Shown here: piece by piece, positions 36,501 to 46,410 of the stretch
Numbering within the stretch: position 1 is the stretch's first letter
Layout: every line of letters starts with the position of its first letter
Assembly (NCBI GenBank): GCA_029465975.1
Contig: CM055761.1
Span: 4,349,323-4,413,322, forward strand
Direction of reading: 5' to 3'
DNA from: Dallia pectoralis
Lineage: Eukaryota > Chordata > Actinopteri > Esociformes > Umbridae
Length of the DNA stretch: 64,000 nt
The notes under the pieces: model-generated
Told to the model about the DNA's origin: nothing
What the model saw: only the letters and a program-made list of their open reading frames with translations
Databases searched by the model: none
Program-made: the position numbers and the translations under genes

Positions 36501-39500
36501 TACAGGCAGCTGCCAACTCTTCCTGTTTGTTGGGAGACGATTACACTGATGAGGAGGAACATTATCACCATTACGGCATTATGCCTAACAGGCTGTAGGT
36601 CCTCTGAGTGCCAACGATATCTGGCACCAAGATATTGGCAGCAGATCTATCAAGTCCTGTAAGTTGTAAGGGGGAATCGCAGTAGATTGGATTGTTGGTT
36701 GTCCAGCCCAACCTACAGATGCTCAATAGAATTGAGTTCTGGGGAATTTAGTGGCCAGGGAAATACCTTAAACTCTTCATCATGTTCCTCACTGTCAGCA
36801 GGTACTCACCACTGCTGACCAGGACCACTGTCAGTAGGTACTCACCACTGCTGACCGGGACCACTGTCAGTAGGTACTCACCACTGCTGACCGGGACCAC
36901 TGTCAGTAGGTACTCACCACTGCTAACCAGGACCACTGTCTGTAGGTACTCACCACTGCTGACCGGGACCACTGTCAGTAGGTACTCACCACTGCTGACC
37001 GGGACCACTGTCAGTAGGTACTCACTACTGCTGACCAGGACCACTGTCTGTAGGTACTCACTACTGCTGACCAGGACCACTGTCAGTAGTTACTCACCAC
37101 TGCTAACCAGGACCACTGTCTGTAGGTACTCACCACTGCTGACCAGGACCACTGTCAGTAGGTACTCACTACTGCTGACCAGGACCACTGTCAGTAGGTA
37201 CTCACTACTGCTGACCGGGACCACTGTCTGTAGGTACTCACCACTGCTGACCAGGACCACTGTCAGTAGGTACTCACCACTGCTGACCAGGACCACTGTC
37301 AGTAGGTACTCACCACTACTAACCAGGACCACTGTCAGTAGGTACTCACCACTGCTGACCAGGACCACTGCCAGTAGGTACTCACCACTGCTGACCGGGA
37401 CCACTGTCAGTAGGTACTCACTACTGCTGACCGGGACCACTGTCAGCAGGTACTCACTACTGCTGACCGGGACCACTGTCAGCAGGTACTCACTACTGCT
37501 GACCAGGACCACTGTCAGTAGGTACTCACCACTGCTGACCGGGACCACTGTCAGTAGGTACTCACCACTGCTGACCGGGACCACTGTCAGTAGGTACTCA
37601 CCACTGCTAACCAGGACCACTGTCAGTAGGTACTCACCACTGCTGACCAGGACCACTGCCAGTAGGTACTCACCACTGCTGACCGGGAGCACTGTCAGTA
37701 GGTACTCACCACTGCTGACCAGGACCACTGCCAGTAGGTACTCACCACTGCTGACCGGGACCACTGTCAGTAGGTACTCACCACTGCTAACCAGGACCAC
37801 TGTCAGTAGGTACTCACCACTGCTGACCAGGACCACTGCCAGTAGGTACTCACCACTGCTGACCGGGACCACTGTCAGTAGGTACTCACTACTGCTGACC
37901 GGGACCACTGTCAGCAGGTACTCACTACTGCTGACCGGGACCACTGTCAGCAGGTACTCACTACTGCTGACCAGGACCACTGTCAGTAGGTACTCACTAC
38001 TGCTGACCGGGACCACTGTCAGTAGGTACTCACTACAGCTGACCGGGACCACTGTCAGTAGGTACTCACCACTGCTGATCGGAAGCAGCCTATAAGCCTT
38101 GCCATTTTATAGATGCTCTGACCATGACAAGTCTTCAGTCCACAGCAATTTGGCTCTTCTCAAAGTGGCTCTGGTCAGGTCTTTCCTCTGGTCTTTCCTA
38201 GGGTCTTTTCTCATGCCCATTCCTCCTGCCCATTCCTCCTGCATCCAACACATTGACTGAGAGAACTGATTGTTCACCTACCATCTGATCTACCCAGACC
38301 TTGACATGCGACCTTGTTACATAACCGTTATTTGCCTCACCTGTAAGTGGTAATAATGTCACGGCTCATCCAGTGTACATTAGCCTTGTTATTGTGACTC
38401 CAAAAAGGTGCAGCCCAAACAGGACCATGTTTTTTTAGGAGCCATTATGGACATTGTAGATGTTGCAGTAGGTATAGAGAAGGCCTAACCATGGCCAGGA
38501 CCTACCCCTGTAGTGTGATACACTGTCTGGAGCTCTCCATCCATGTTCCACAAAGCATGGCCTGGAAATACTGAGACCGCGCACACAGGATCGCCCTGAA
38601 ACACACACACACACACACACGAAGACACACACGTCCTTATCGCCACCCACCATGTTAACATTTCACACCTCAGCTGCATGGACTGGGTAATGTGTGTGTG
38701 TGTGAGTGCAGCAAGCCCTAAAGATGCTGCCATGGTATGTCTGGTATTAACAACGGTAGAGGACTGACTGATCTGTTTGGACACGCAGCTGACACACCAA
38801 CTGACATGCGAGAATACATCAACGTCCCAGGGTGAAGTGTCAGAACTGAAGACGTGCTTCTAACGAAACGAGCACACAGCCACAGAGATGGGCAGGTTGG
38901 ACCCTCTGTTACACCGAGCATCCAATCACAGCTCAGGGACAAAATTAATATTCAGATCTACAGCTAGCGTTATTCATTAGCATGTCTTGTCGTGGCCAAT
39001 GAAGGCTCCACCTCCCCCCTCTGAAAGGCCAACCTCAATTCAGCCCGAGATGCTTTTCCCTGTCTTGCACCCGTGTGCTAAAAATAGAAGTCTCTCTTTC
39101 GTCAACAACCACATTTCCTCCTGTGTTTCCAGATACAGTATGTGTTATCACTCATTATTGTCAAAAGCATAATTTAGTTGTGAAAAACATAGATAAATGC
39201 TCACGGGTTGAATCCCCACTGAGCCGTTGGTGATTAAAACAGAAACAGGGTATAACTGTTGTAATGAGGGCAACCTAAATATGGATGAACCACATTGTAG
39301 TACGTCGACAACAATAAAGGAAAATAACACAAATATATAAACTAAAAATGTTACCAAACACGTAACAGTAATTGGAGTGATTAAACAATATTGGAGTGAT
39401 GAAAGTGAGATCACACAGCTTTAGGCCAATAGAGGAATACAGAGGAATGAGCAGCGTCTGAAGTACTAAAGTCATTTTGAAGGATTATACATTTTTTGTC

Positions 39501-42500
39501 TAAATGGATACATTTAAAATTGGGACAATTTAAAACGCGTTCTCCGCTCATAGAAAACTCAGCTGCATATGGAATCAAGCAATCTCTACGGAGCCGCCCA
39601 TACCAACAAAAACTCACATAACTATACATTAATTTGGTTCAAACAGACTGCTAAAGAGCATGTATTATTTTAAGAAAAGAGGGGCGACATCTGTAGAAAT
39701 GCACTGGCCCCATATCAAACACAGCGTTCATGCTGCCGTCCTGTACACCTCAGTAAAACTGCCAGGTTTCTATATGTAAGATGACACGTTTTCCTGTGTA
39801 TGCAACAACACTGACTCAGACCTCATGCAAGAAGCTGTAGAGTTTCTGCTACTGTACATGAAAAACATCAGAAAGTGAACGGGGAAATATCTGTTGTATT
39901 CCTGCAGCAAAGGTACGTGTCAGTCAATAGGTCAGACTATGGATCTCCTACTAGGAGGTAGGATGGAGAATAGATTAGGTGATGAGGATGTGGGGGTGGA
40001 GGAGGACTTATAATCAAATGATAGAGAAGGTGAGGCTGGAGTATTGATAATGAGGTGATAAGGAGGTGGAGGACTTATGATCCAGTGATGAGGTGGTGAT
40101 AGATAACTGAGTGATTCTGAGCTGAGGCTGGAGGATTGATGATCAAGTGATAACAAAAGTTGGACTAGAGGATAGATGATGGATAGGTAAAGGAAATGGA
40201 TCTGAAGGGTGGCTGATGGAGTAATTAATTCATTGGGGCAGGAGGATGGATGACGGAGTGATGAAGGAGCCTGGGCTGGAGGATGGAGGGATGTATTTGA
40301 GATTCTGGCGCCCAGCCCCACAGTAATGTATCATAGAATGAAGCAACAAGCGTCAGAGGAGAACTGCAGCACGGAGGCAGGCACCACTGAGCCATCTTCC
40401 TGATGAGCAGCACTGACATCAAGGTGCTCTACAGCTTCAGTAAGACCAGAAAGGGACTTGCTCTGATTTCATCTGGAGAGGAGCTGCATTCCGCTGGCTG
40501 GCTGAGCACATCCCTCGAGCACAGACAAGGAGGGAGAACCCTGTCTCCATGGTTACAAGCAGCTCCACCACTACTACTACTACTTCTGCACCAGTGAACA
40601 AGCACAGCAGAATGTAACAGCCTGGAGGGCCGGGAGACTGTGCTACAGCTTTTCATTTATCAATGGCCACGGAGGACCAACGTACATTCTAGTACACAGG
40701 CACAGAAGGGTTGTCTGGCACTTAATTGCTTTATTGTCACTGGCCTGGGGAGCTTGCTCGGGTTGACTAAATTTGAAGGTTAAAGGACAACAGAGAACCA
40801 TAATTTAATTTGTGCTTAAAAAATACTATTCATCACATACCATTTAAACCGTACTAACATCTGAAATCTATGGGAATCTTTCATAAAGGTGACATTGTGA
40901 CACAACCCACCCCGTGGGAAAATGGGGATGACGTGAATTCAAATGTGTCACGATTACATAAGACCCACTGCATCAGTCAGGAAATTAAAGCTGAAAATGT
41001 ATCAGTAGTTAAAACAAATTTCCCACCATAGTCTTTCTGGACAAGACTGTTGTGCATCATGGAAGAGAATTGTACCATCTTTAGGCGTGGTGTTGTGAAC
41101 CATAACTGCTGTGTGAACATGGTACACCTACAGAAGACACCTTCGGAAGACACCTATGGAAGACACCTACGGACAATTCGGTATGCAATAACATACAGAT
41201 AAAAGAGTAATTGAGATGTGCAGCATGGGGCATTAATGAGGAAAGATCGAGTGTACATTGTTCCAAAGAGCAGCGGGACCGATTTGAACCCATGCTGCAG
41301 CAGTATATGTGGAAGGTAAGCAGCAGTTTAGACAACTGGATCACCCTAGGACACAAAACCATAATCTACTATAGCCATTGAGGTTATGATGCACACAGTG
41401 ACAAATGGAAGCTTTCCACAGAGTTACGCAACCACGTCTATTTCTTCGACAGACCTCGACATCAGGCCAGTGTGCTTCTGTTTGATCTGTGGGGTCACAG
41501 ATTGACTGTTTACCTGTGACAAAAGAAGATCTGATCCCCTACTTGGATGCTAATGTCAGATCCTTCTCCTCTCTGGTAGAGTTCCAACAGGTCTGCTCCT
41601 AGACCCGATGCTGGCTCCACAGCCACGGCCCCATCTAAAAACAATGACAGCAGGGAAGACTTCACAGTTGAGGACAGGAGAGGAAATTACAGCACACGTA
41701 GAGCGAAACAACACCGCAGCCCAGAAAAGGGAAAGCACACACAGCTTGTGGTAGATGGCTCTCACAGCCTCCGAGGCACTCGACCGGGGCACTTAGGAAC
41801 CTTGATTCATCTCAAACACGTTAAATATTTTAGGTCTTAATTTGGCCAATGTCGGTAAGTGTCAGCGGTAATTACAGCAGATGAGAGTCACGTCCAGTCA
41901 TCAGTCACTCCACTACTCGGAGCGATCGAGGATCTCTTCACCTACCACACAAGTTCGTCATAAACACACAAGCTAGTCGGTCTGCAAGCTCATTCTGTAT
42001 TATCAACAATCCACGGAGCGCCTAAATGCTTGTGTTTAACAGTGGTAAAGCATAACGCTGTTAGTGTTTAGGTGCCTGTGTCTGGATTCATTTCAATATA
42101 AAATGAATTATCAGTAGATTTTGTCTTAACCTAGAACATCTATGTCTTAAATCTGACAACACCATTCCTAATGAGTTTAATGGGATTAGTTTAATTGGAA
42201 AATGCATTTCAATCCGGCTCTTCTTTATTGATGTAATAAGCCTACCTACTGTTTAATTGAATTCAATAGCCGAAAGAGTTAATAAGCCAAAATTGCATGA
42301 GTTCACTGAAGCCACAAGCAATTCAGGCACAGAAAATATTCTATTTGGCAGATGTCCATTAAAATCCATGTGAACTGATCTGTATCTGTCCAACTGGGTT
42401 CTAGTATGTGGCACTGTGCTGAATTGTCTTGAATGTGGATTACGCATTGCTTTTCACATGCGGTATAAGTAATCCATGTGGGTTAACCACTGAATATATA

Positions 42501-45234
42501 GCTAGAGCGGCATTATTGCTTTGTTTTAATGCGTTACAACCTGAGTGTACAGGCTACATTATGCCTACGTTGAGTTATATTATTATTTATATATATTATA
42601 CCAGAACATTGTCGGGCCATTCAACATACAACACCCAGACAGGTTGATCCATTTACCTGAGTCAGTGGGCATATTTCCTGAATTAGCATCGGGACCACTG
42701 AAGACAATAGGGGTCGCTTCTAAACCCTGAGGGACTCCAGTCAAACACATGCGTTGATCCGCTGTGTATACTCGCCTAAAAAAAGAAAACATGAAACCAA
42801 AGAAAATTGTCAAATGTTGGCCAATTGCGGCAAAGATGTGGGTGTCGTATACTCCAAAGCCCTCTGAAATACCTAAGATTATAACGGTAACTAATGCCCA
42901 GGTTAAAGTCCCCGCATATCGTCAATGAAAAACATTATTTGTGAATGGGACCTGCCTGGTGGTTGGTAATGCACATGTTTTAATGGAGTGTGTCACGGGC
43001 AGACATAACTATAATTATGTAAGACACATGTATACAGTGGATATAAAAAGATCAACACACCCCTTCCTTCCTAGTTTTAGTCAATCCATCAGTATTTATT
43101 GCCCCAGCAAGTCACAAGGACATAGCCTGCCCTGCTGATGCCCCAAAAGGCCTAATTACAACTATAATTAAGAGCCAACTGAGAACCTGAGAGAGAACAT
43201 CACTGGGTCCATACTCCGTTGTTGACCTGGACGCCATTAATACCAACATAATAATAATAGGGATCATCTCTATTATTTACAGATCACACTATTCTTATGA
43301 AAATTTGTGAAACAAACGACAAGGGCGGCATGCGTCAACGTTTGCAAAAAGAAGTAAAAAAGAATAAGAGTCTGGCGCCCTCTGGCTGTAGTTTAACAGT
43401 ACTGCAGTAGTATGTAGTATTGCATAATAGAATTACATAGTAGTAGTAATTCGATGGATTGGACAGTGTGCAAACATGTATAGAGGAGTACATGTATTGT
43501 CTGGGTACCTGATGAAATCCCTCAGCTCTGTGCTGTCATAGTTGTTTAAGTGAACGGTACTGGCGTCTGGATGAGCACCACTGAGTAGGTGTGGGGCCCG
43601 TGCCAAGAGAACAGCCCTGTGGACCAGGAGAGGGCGCGAGCTGTGACCTGAGCCCTGCACACACAGCCTGACATCTGCCTCCAACTCCTCCTGGAGCAGC
43701 CTGAGAAAAAAACAACAGTAGACTGATGGAGACATCTGTTTGCACATAAACACACTGCATCACAAAACATACAGCAGTGGACGAAGGGGGATATGGGAAA
43801 ATTACCCAAGAAAGTCTTCCCCGTGGTCAAACAGCCACATGTACTGCCCTTCACAACTGCTACTGTCGTCTCTGTGACTTAACTACAATCTGCCTGGGTT
43901 TTGTACATGCTCTGTGGTTGTACCGGATTATACGGCAGCTGCATGTTTCCCAAATGGCAACCTATTTCCTATATAGTGCACTGCTTAGAACCAGAGCCCT
44001 ATGGGCCCCAAGTCAAACGAAGCTTCTATAAAGGAAATAGGGGAGCATTTAGAATGGAGTTAGTAACTGGGTTACATGTGGGTCGGACGCATGTATGAGC
44101 TGTGGGTGCAGCTACTGTGTCTGTTACGTTCCACAGCCCTCATGCAGAGTGACTGGAAGTGGGCCACTCATGATGCAAGGAGCAAAATGGGAAATCAAGT
44201 TTCCATTTCCATGGTTATACAACTGTCATATGGAGCAGACGCAACTGGGTGCACTAATGCTGGAAATACTACTAGGAGTTGTATGGGATTGTTGGCTTTA
44301 GGCCTTCTTTGTGCTGAAATTGTCAACTTTCTATTTTACGGAAATAATATTTTGCCTGAACACATCCCCATCAGATGCATCTGAGCTCAAACTGAAGAGT
44401 CATGAAAAAGGGTCTGATTATTTACGTAAATAACATATTTAGATCTTTTATCTAGAATAAATTAGCAAAGAAAACTACAACCATTTTTCAGGTTCTAAAT
44501 ACAAAGACATGGATTTTTTTGGGGTAAAATTAAAAATTAAATAACATAATCTGTTGCATTGCATTGAACATTGCATGAGTGCCCATTTTGGCACAAAACA
44601 ATTTAGATATAATCTTTATATATTTTGTTTAATATTGGGACTGGATGCAAGGAGAATGGTGAAAGTAATACCCAAGACGGATTTGGTCTAATGGATGCTA
44701 GTTGGAGTCCTGATAACACAGTTGACTGCTGTAAAAATGGTGGAGGGCCAATGGCAAATGTCCATACTAAATGTCCATACTAATGTCCATCCATACTAAA
44801 GATGGTTTAACAAAATAGCGACCTCTTACCATCTCTATGAGTTTTCCCAGGATTCTGATCTTGGGTTCATTTTGCATTTACTCAGTAATGGTTGGACTAG
44901 GGTTGTGACAGCTGCACCTAAGAGTACCCTGAAGTCTACTTGGCTCCCTAGTTGTAGTAGGGCTGTGACTATGCTGTTGCTTGATGGGATATTGAGTATG
45001 TTAACCATGTTGACACTCCAAGGCGTTACAGATAAGGGTTGGAAAGATGCATGTAGTGTGAATGTATTTTACTGGACTTTACCGGAAATCTGGCTATGGA
45101 TCAAACTCTATTACCAATGTTAGTCTTTACCTCTTCAGGTCTGCACACAATGCAGAAGCTAAACATTTCTTGAGATTTCTTCTGGATTTCTTTTCTTTGG
45201 TCTGAAATTCTCGTGCTGCCTCTGAGTTGATCAT
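18574..45234 (-). CDS. btbd8: BTBD8 long form, double BTB plus KIAA1107/APache tail
   Basis: Exons in transcript order: 45234-45131 (ATG side), 43700-43509, 42775-42657, 41634-41514, 38595-38506, 35282-35202, 35120-35024, 34358-34270, 32141-32054, 30762-30580, 30393-30190, 29559-29430, 28224-28163, 26405-25769, 24548-24461, 23750-23620, 23289-21178, 19118-18574. Total 5073 bases, 1690 codons plus stop, with all phases closing. Residues ~40-115 form the first BTB (EADVRLCVQG..LLVHRAVLLARAP). Residues ~155-265 form the second (GSDISIQVGDQIFFCHR, AILCARSQYFQAML, VVLAADMLGLEGL). A BACK-like helical stretch runs to ~385. Beyond ~500 the chain is low-complexity, rich in K/S/P and then acidic (SEESEESEEEEE), ending in a conserved block (NLAQYLIKQTLSL, FKRWAELISPLED, SITVTSFSPED, GEWTIVELETHH). 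The tail is KIAA1107/APache, an AP-2-interacting factor for clathrin endocytosis and synaptic vesicle recycling. The first exon is open upstream of the ATG to an acceptor at 45300, so the N-terminus may be longer. The 32054 donor (GCA then GTGACT) and 25769 donor (CAG then GTTTGC) are weak but give the right phase. Confidence 0.93.
20660..20735. mobile_element. Palindromic short repeat, copy 2
   Basis: GGCACCCTAGTCCCTAAATACTG near the left edge and AGGGCACCATTTGGGACTC at the right edge form the same inverted-edge pattern as other copies. It lies in the last btbd8 intron. Confidence 0.55.
22625..22813 (-). repeat. btbd8: Coding 21-bp minisatellite, (GPTHHQQ)x9 in btbd8
   Basis: Nine in-frame 21-base units inside the giant btbd8 exon encode GPTHHQQ with T/P and H/R substitutions. 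The unit is a multiple of three, so copy changes keep the reading frame. On the plus strand the same array is open as GGVWGPV-type repeats, which creates the long antisense frames at 22257-22929. The segment is His/Gln/Pro-rich and presumably disordered; I know of no function for it. Confidence 0.92.
24235..24440. repeat. Degenerate tandem repeat in btbd8 intron
   Basis: About eight imperfect units of 22-30 bases built on TTCTCTAGGTAGGTCATAC. The array ends about 20 bases downstream of the 24461 splice donor on the minus strand, so it fills the start of that intron. Confidence 0.75.
26427..26712. repeat. 38-bp minisatellite beside a btbd8 acceptor
   Basis: About seven copies of a 38-base unit containing CAGCTGAAATCAGAGAGG and TATTCCCTGCACTCTATAAA. 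On the transcribed (minus) strand it ends about 20 bases before the acceptor of the 26405-25769 exon. It therefore occupies the region where the branch point would be expected. Confidence 0.93.
29187..29362. repeat. 176-bp segment, source or partner of duplication
   Basis: Bases 29187-29362 match 31150-31325 in the same orientation over the full 176 bases, with only about two differences seen by eye (GGCGTC/GGTGTC and AGACGAAAT/AGAGGAAAT). This copy sits in unique intron sequence just below the 29559-29430 exon of btbd8. It has no visible inverted ends or target-site duplication. Confidence 0.92.
30881..31149. repeat. 22-bp minisatellite, first block
   Basis: About 12 units of 22 bases: ACCACATGCGACAGC followed by GCGTGCA or a close variant. 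Some units contain CACGTG (an E-box) and others GCGCGT, and unit variants are clustered (GTGCAA units, then GTACAA units). The array is in a btbd8 intron about 120 bases upstream, in transcript sense, of the 30762-30580 exon. Open frames on both strands (up to 247 codons) are artefacts of the array. Confidence 0.93.
31150..31325. repeat. 176-bp copy inserted inside the 22-bp minisatellite
   Basis: This block interrupts the 22-bp array and is a near-identical direct copy of 29187-29362. It begins right after an ACCACA half-unit, and the array resumes at 31326. The insertion is therefore internal to the array and recent on the scale of array divergence. Confidence 0.92.
31326..31455. repeat. 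22-bp minisatellite, second block
   Basis: Six units resume after the inserted copy, with the variants ACCACATGTCACAGC plus ACGTGCA or ACATACA in near alternation. The last unit runs into a fragment (TTATAAAAGTATTCAGACCCC, near 31456-31476) that resembles a Tc1-type element end. Confidence 0.9.
32980..33075. mobile_element. Palindromic short repeat, copy 3
   Basis: GAGTCCCAAAAGGCACCATATT, a GCGCACTACTGACCAGGGCCC core and GAGGGTGCCATTTGAGACC give the full inverted-edge structure. A further half-copy lies at about 32815-32870 (ATGCCATTTAGGAC). In a btbd8 intron. Confidence 0.65.
36541..38390 (-). mobile_element. Tc1/mariner remnant interrupted by a minisatellite
   Basis: The left part (about 36541-36790) reads CATTATGCCTAACAGGCTG, GGCACCAAGATATTGGCAGC, ATTGAGTTCTGGGGAATTT and TTCATCATGTTCCTC. 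The right part (about 38070-38390) reads AGATGCTCTGACC, ACAGCAATTTGGC, TTCTCATGCCCATTCC and TCACCTGTAAGTGG. As I remember the family, these are the two ends of a common teleost Tc1-like transposon carried in reverse. The transposase body that should lie between them is replaced by a 36-bp tandem array. No functional transposase remains. Confidence 0.7.
36795..38076. repeat. 36-bp minisatellite, ~36 copies
   Basis: The unit is roughly ACTGTCAGTAGGTACTCACC plus ACTGCTGACCGGGACC. Variants are CCGGG/CCAGG, CACCAC/CACTAC, GTCAGT/GTCTGT/GCCAGT/GTCAGC. There is no indel over about 1.3 kb, so the array is open for 437 codons on the plus strand (TVSRYSPLLTGT units) and for 320 codons on the minus strand (VVPVSSGEYLLT units). 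A higher-order repeat of 468 bases (13 units) is visible: the series starting at 37371 recurs at 37839. It lies in the btbd8 intron between the 38595-38506 and 35282-35202 exons. Confidence 0.96.
39945..40300. repeat. Purine-rich degenerate GATGA/GGAGG repeat
   Basis: An imperfect, strand-asymmetric purine-rich tract made of TGATGAGG, GTGGAGGA and GATTGATGATC pieces with irregular spacing. It behaves as an old, decayed simple repeat in a btbd8 intron. The 129-codon minus-strand frame across it (Ser/Pro/His-rich) is an artefact. Confidence 0.6.
43028..43090. mobile_element. Possible Tc1-family end fragment
   Basis: TATACAGTGGATATAAAAAG followed by ATCAACACACCCCTTCC resembles the terminus of a salmon/pike-type Tc1 element as I recall it. 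Only about 60 bases are recognisable. In a btbd8 intron. Confidence 0.4.
43952..44020. mobile_element. Palindromic short repeat, copy 4 (best conserved half)
   Basis: CCCAAATGGCAACCTATTTCC, then TATATAGTGCACTGC, AGAACCAGAGCCC and TATGGG: the classical left half of the family with little decay. In the first btbd8 intron. Confidence 0.65.
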
Positions 45235-45379
45235 AGTATTTTGACGTTCCTTCTGAAAATCCACTTGATTTATTAGGTTTTGCACACCTAGGATCCAAGA
45301 CTAGTAGGAAAGAAGCAGACAGGATCCAACAGAAATAGTTACAACACAACTCAGAAACAATTTAATACATTAGAAGTTA

Positions 45380-45456
45380 ATGTATATACATTTACATTTA
45401 AATTTAGCAGACACTCTCATCCAGAGTGACTTTAAGCAGTGAGTGCATATATTTTC
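45380..45456. mobile_element. Dispersed fish repeat fragment
   Basis: ATACATTTACATTTAAATTT, AGCAGACACTCTCATCCAGA and GTGACTTTAAGCAGTGAG match, in my recollection, a short repeat scattered through salmonid and other teleost genomes. It starts about 80 bases upstream of the btbd8 first coding exon acceptor. Confidence 0.5.
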
Positions 45457-46099
45457 ATGCTTTTTTGTATTGGTCTGTTGTGTTACGAGGTATAGTTGCC
45501 TTCGGGCCCCAGTGGCAGTCTAATTACAAAGCACATGTACATATTTTACTACTTGCAGTTTACATCAATAGATCTTTTTTATAATTGTTCAAAAGAGGAC
45601 ATAGTGAGGCTTGCTACTATTCTGAAATGGCAAGCCTTGTGTTTAACTTTCTAGTACCCAGATGTGCTAAAGTATTACTAAAATAGACATTCCCTCTCAT
45701 CACTCAACCTATTATGACCTGAACATCTGCACCTTCAGAGGTTGCACCAATTCAATAGTTGGCTTCTGGGTTTACCAGATTTATTTAGATGCTTTTTAGT
45801 TTTTAACTGTTCTGAAAGCTTTTATTTCCCACCAAGACAACATAGTGTAGCTAACTAACTAGTAGTAGCGCTATGACAGCTCTATATTAAACACATCATG
45901 ACTCGTACTAGTAGCTAGATGATACTGTGTAAGTTGTCTGAAATTCAACTGCTTCGAAACGGAAACAATCCACTTTCTAAACTGCATGATTCTTAGCAAA
46001 TAAAAAATAGTCACGTAATGTCATAATGACCCGTTTTATGGGGAGCACTCACCCATTTCGTTTCCTCAGTTGTCAGAACAGTTAGCTACTAGCCAGCTG

Positions 46100-46410
46100 T
46101 ATACTAGTACTGCTGTGCATGGCTGTCTGTGTGTGACGTACCTTACCGGTCCTGTGGCCGGTTACGTCACTGAAAATAATAAAACCCATCGACTTATCAG
46201 AGGAAGAAAAACAATGGGTACACGATAAATTAAACGACAACCTTACAAAACTGTTAATTCAAACGGCAATAAAAGCTCAATGCCGTGCTGTAAAACATGT
46301 GTACGTATTTATTGGTGATACCCGCCATTAAAGAAAGATACAATTTGTTACTACTGTTTTTTGTAAATCGCACGAGTGCGGTGCTACGCGACCCCGTGAC
46401 GTAGGCAACA
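46100..46410 (-). promoter_or_regulatory. btbd8: Candidate btbd8 promoter and non-coding first exon
   Basis: This patch is locally CpG-rich compared with its A+T-rich surroundings. It contains three cAMP-response-like half sites (GTGACGTA near 46133, TTACGTCACTG near 46162, GTGACGTAGG near 46397). On the minus strand ACAGGACCG is followed by GTAAGGTACG, a good donor at 46147, which would splice to the 45300 acceptor as a 5' UTR exon. An ATG-led reading of that exon does not keep frame with the btbd8 coding exon, so I treat it as non-coding. Supported only by position and motifs. Confidence 0.4.

Noticed and set aside
36782..38095. 437-codon plus-strand open frame
   Set aside because: It is entirely made of the 36-base tandem unit, which is open on both strands. 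There is no domain, it lies in a btbd8 intron on the opposite strand, and it begins inside a transposon remnant.
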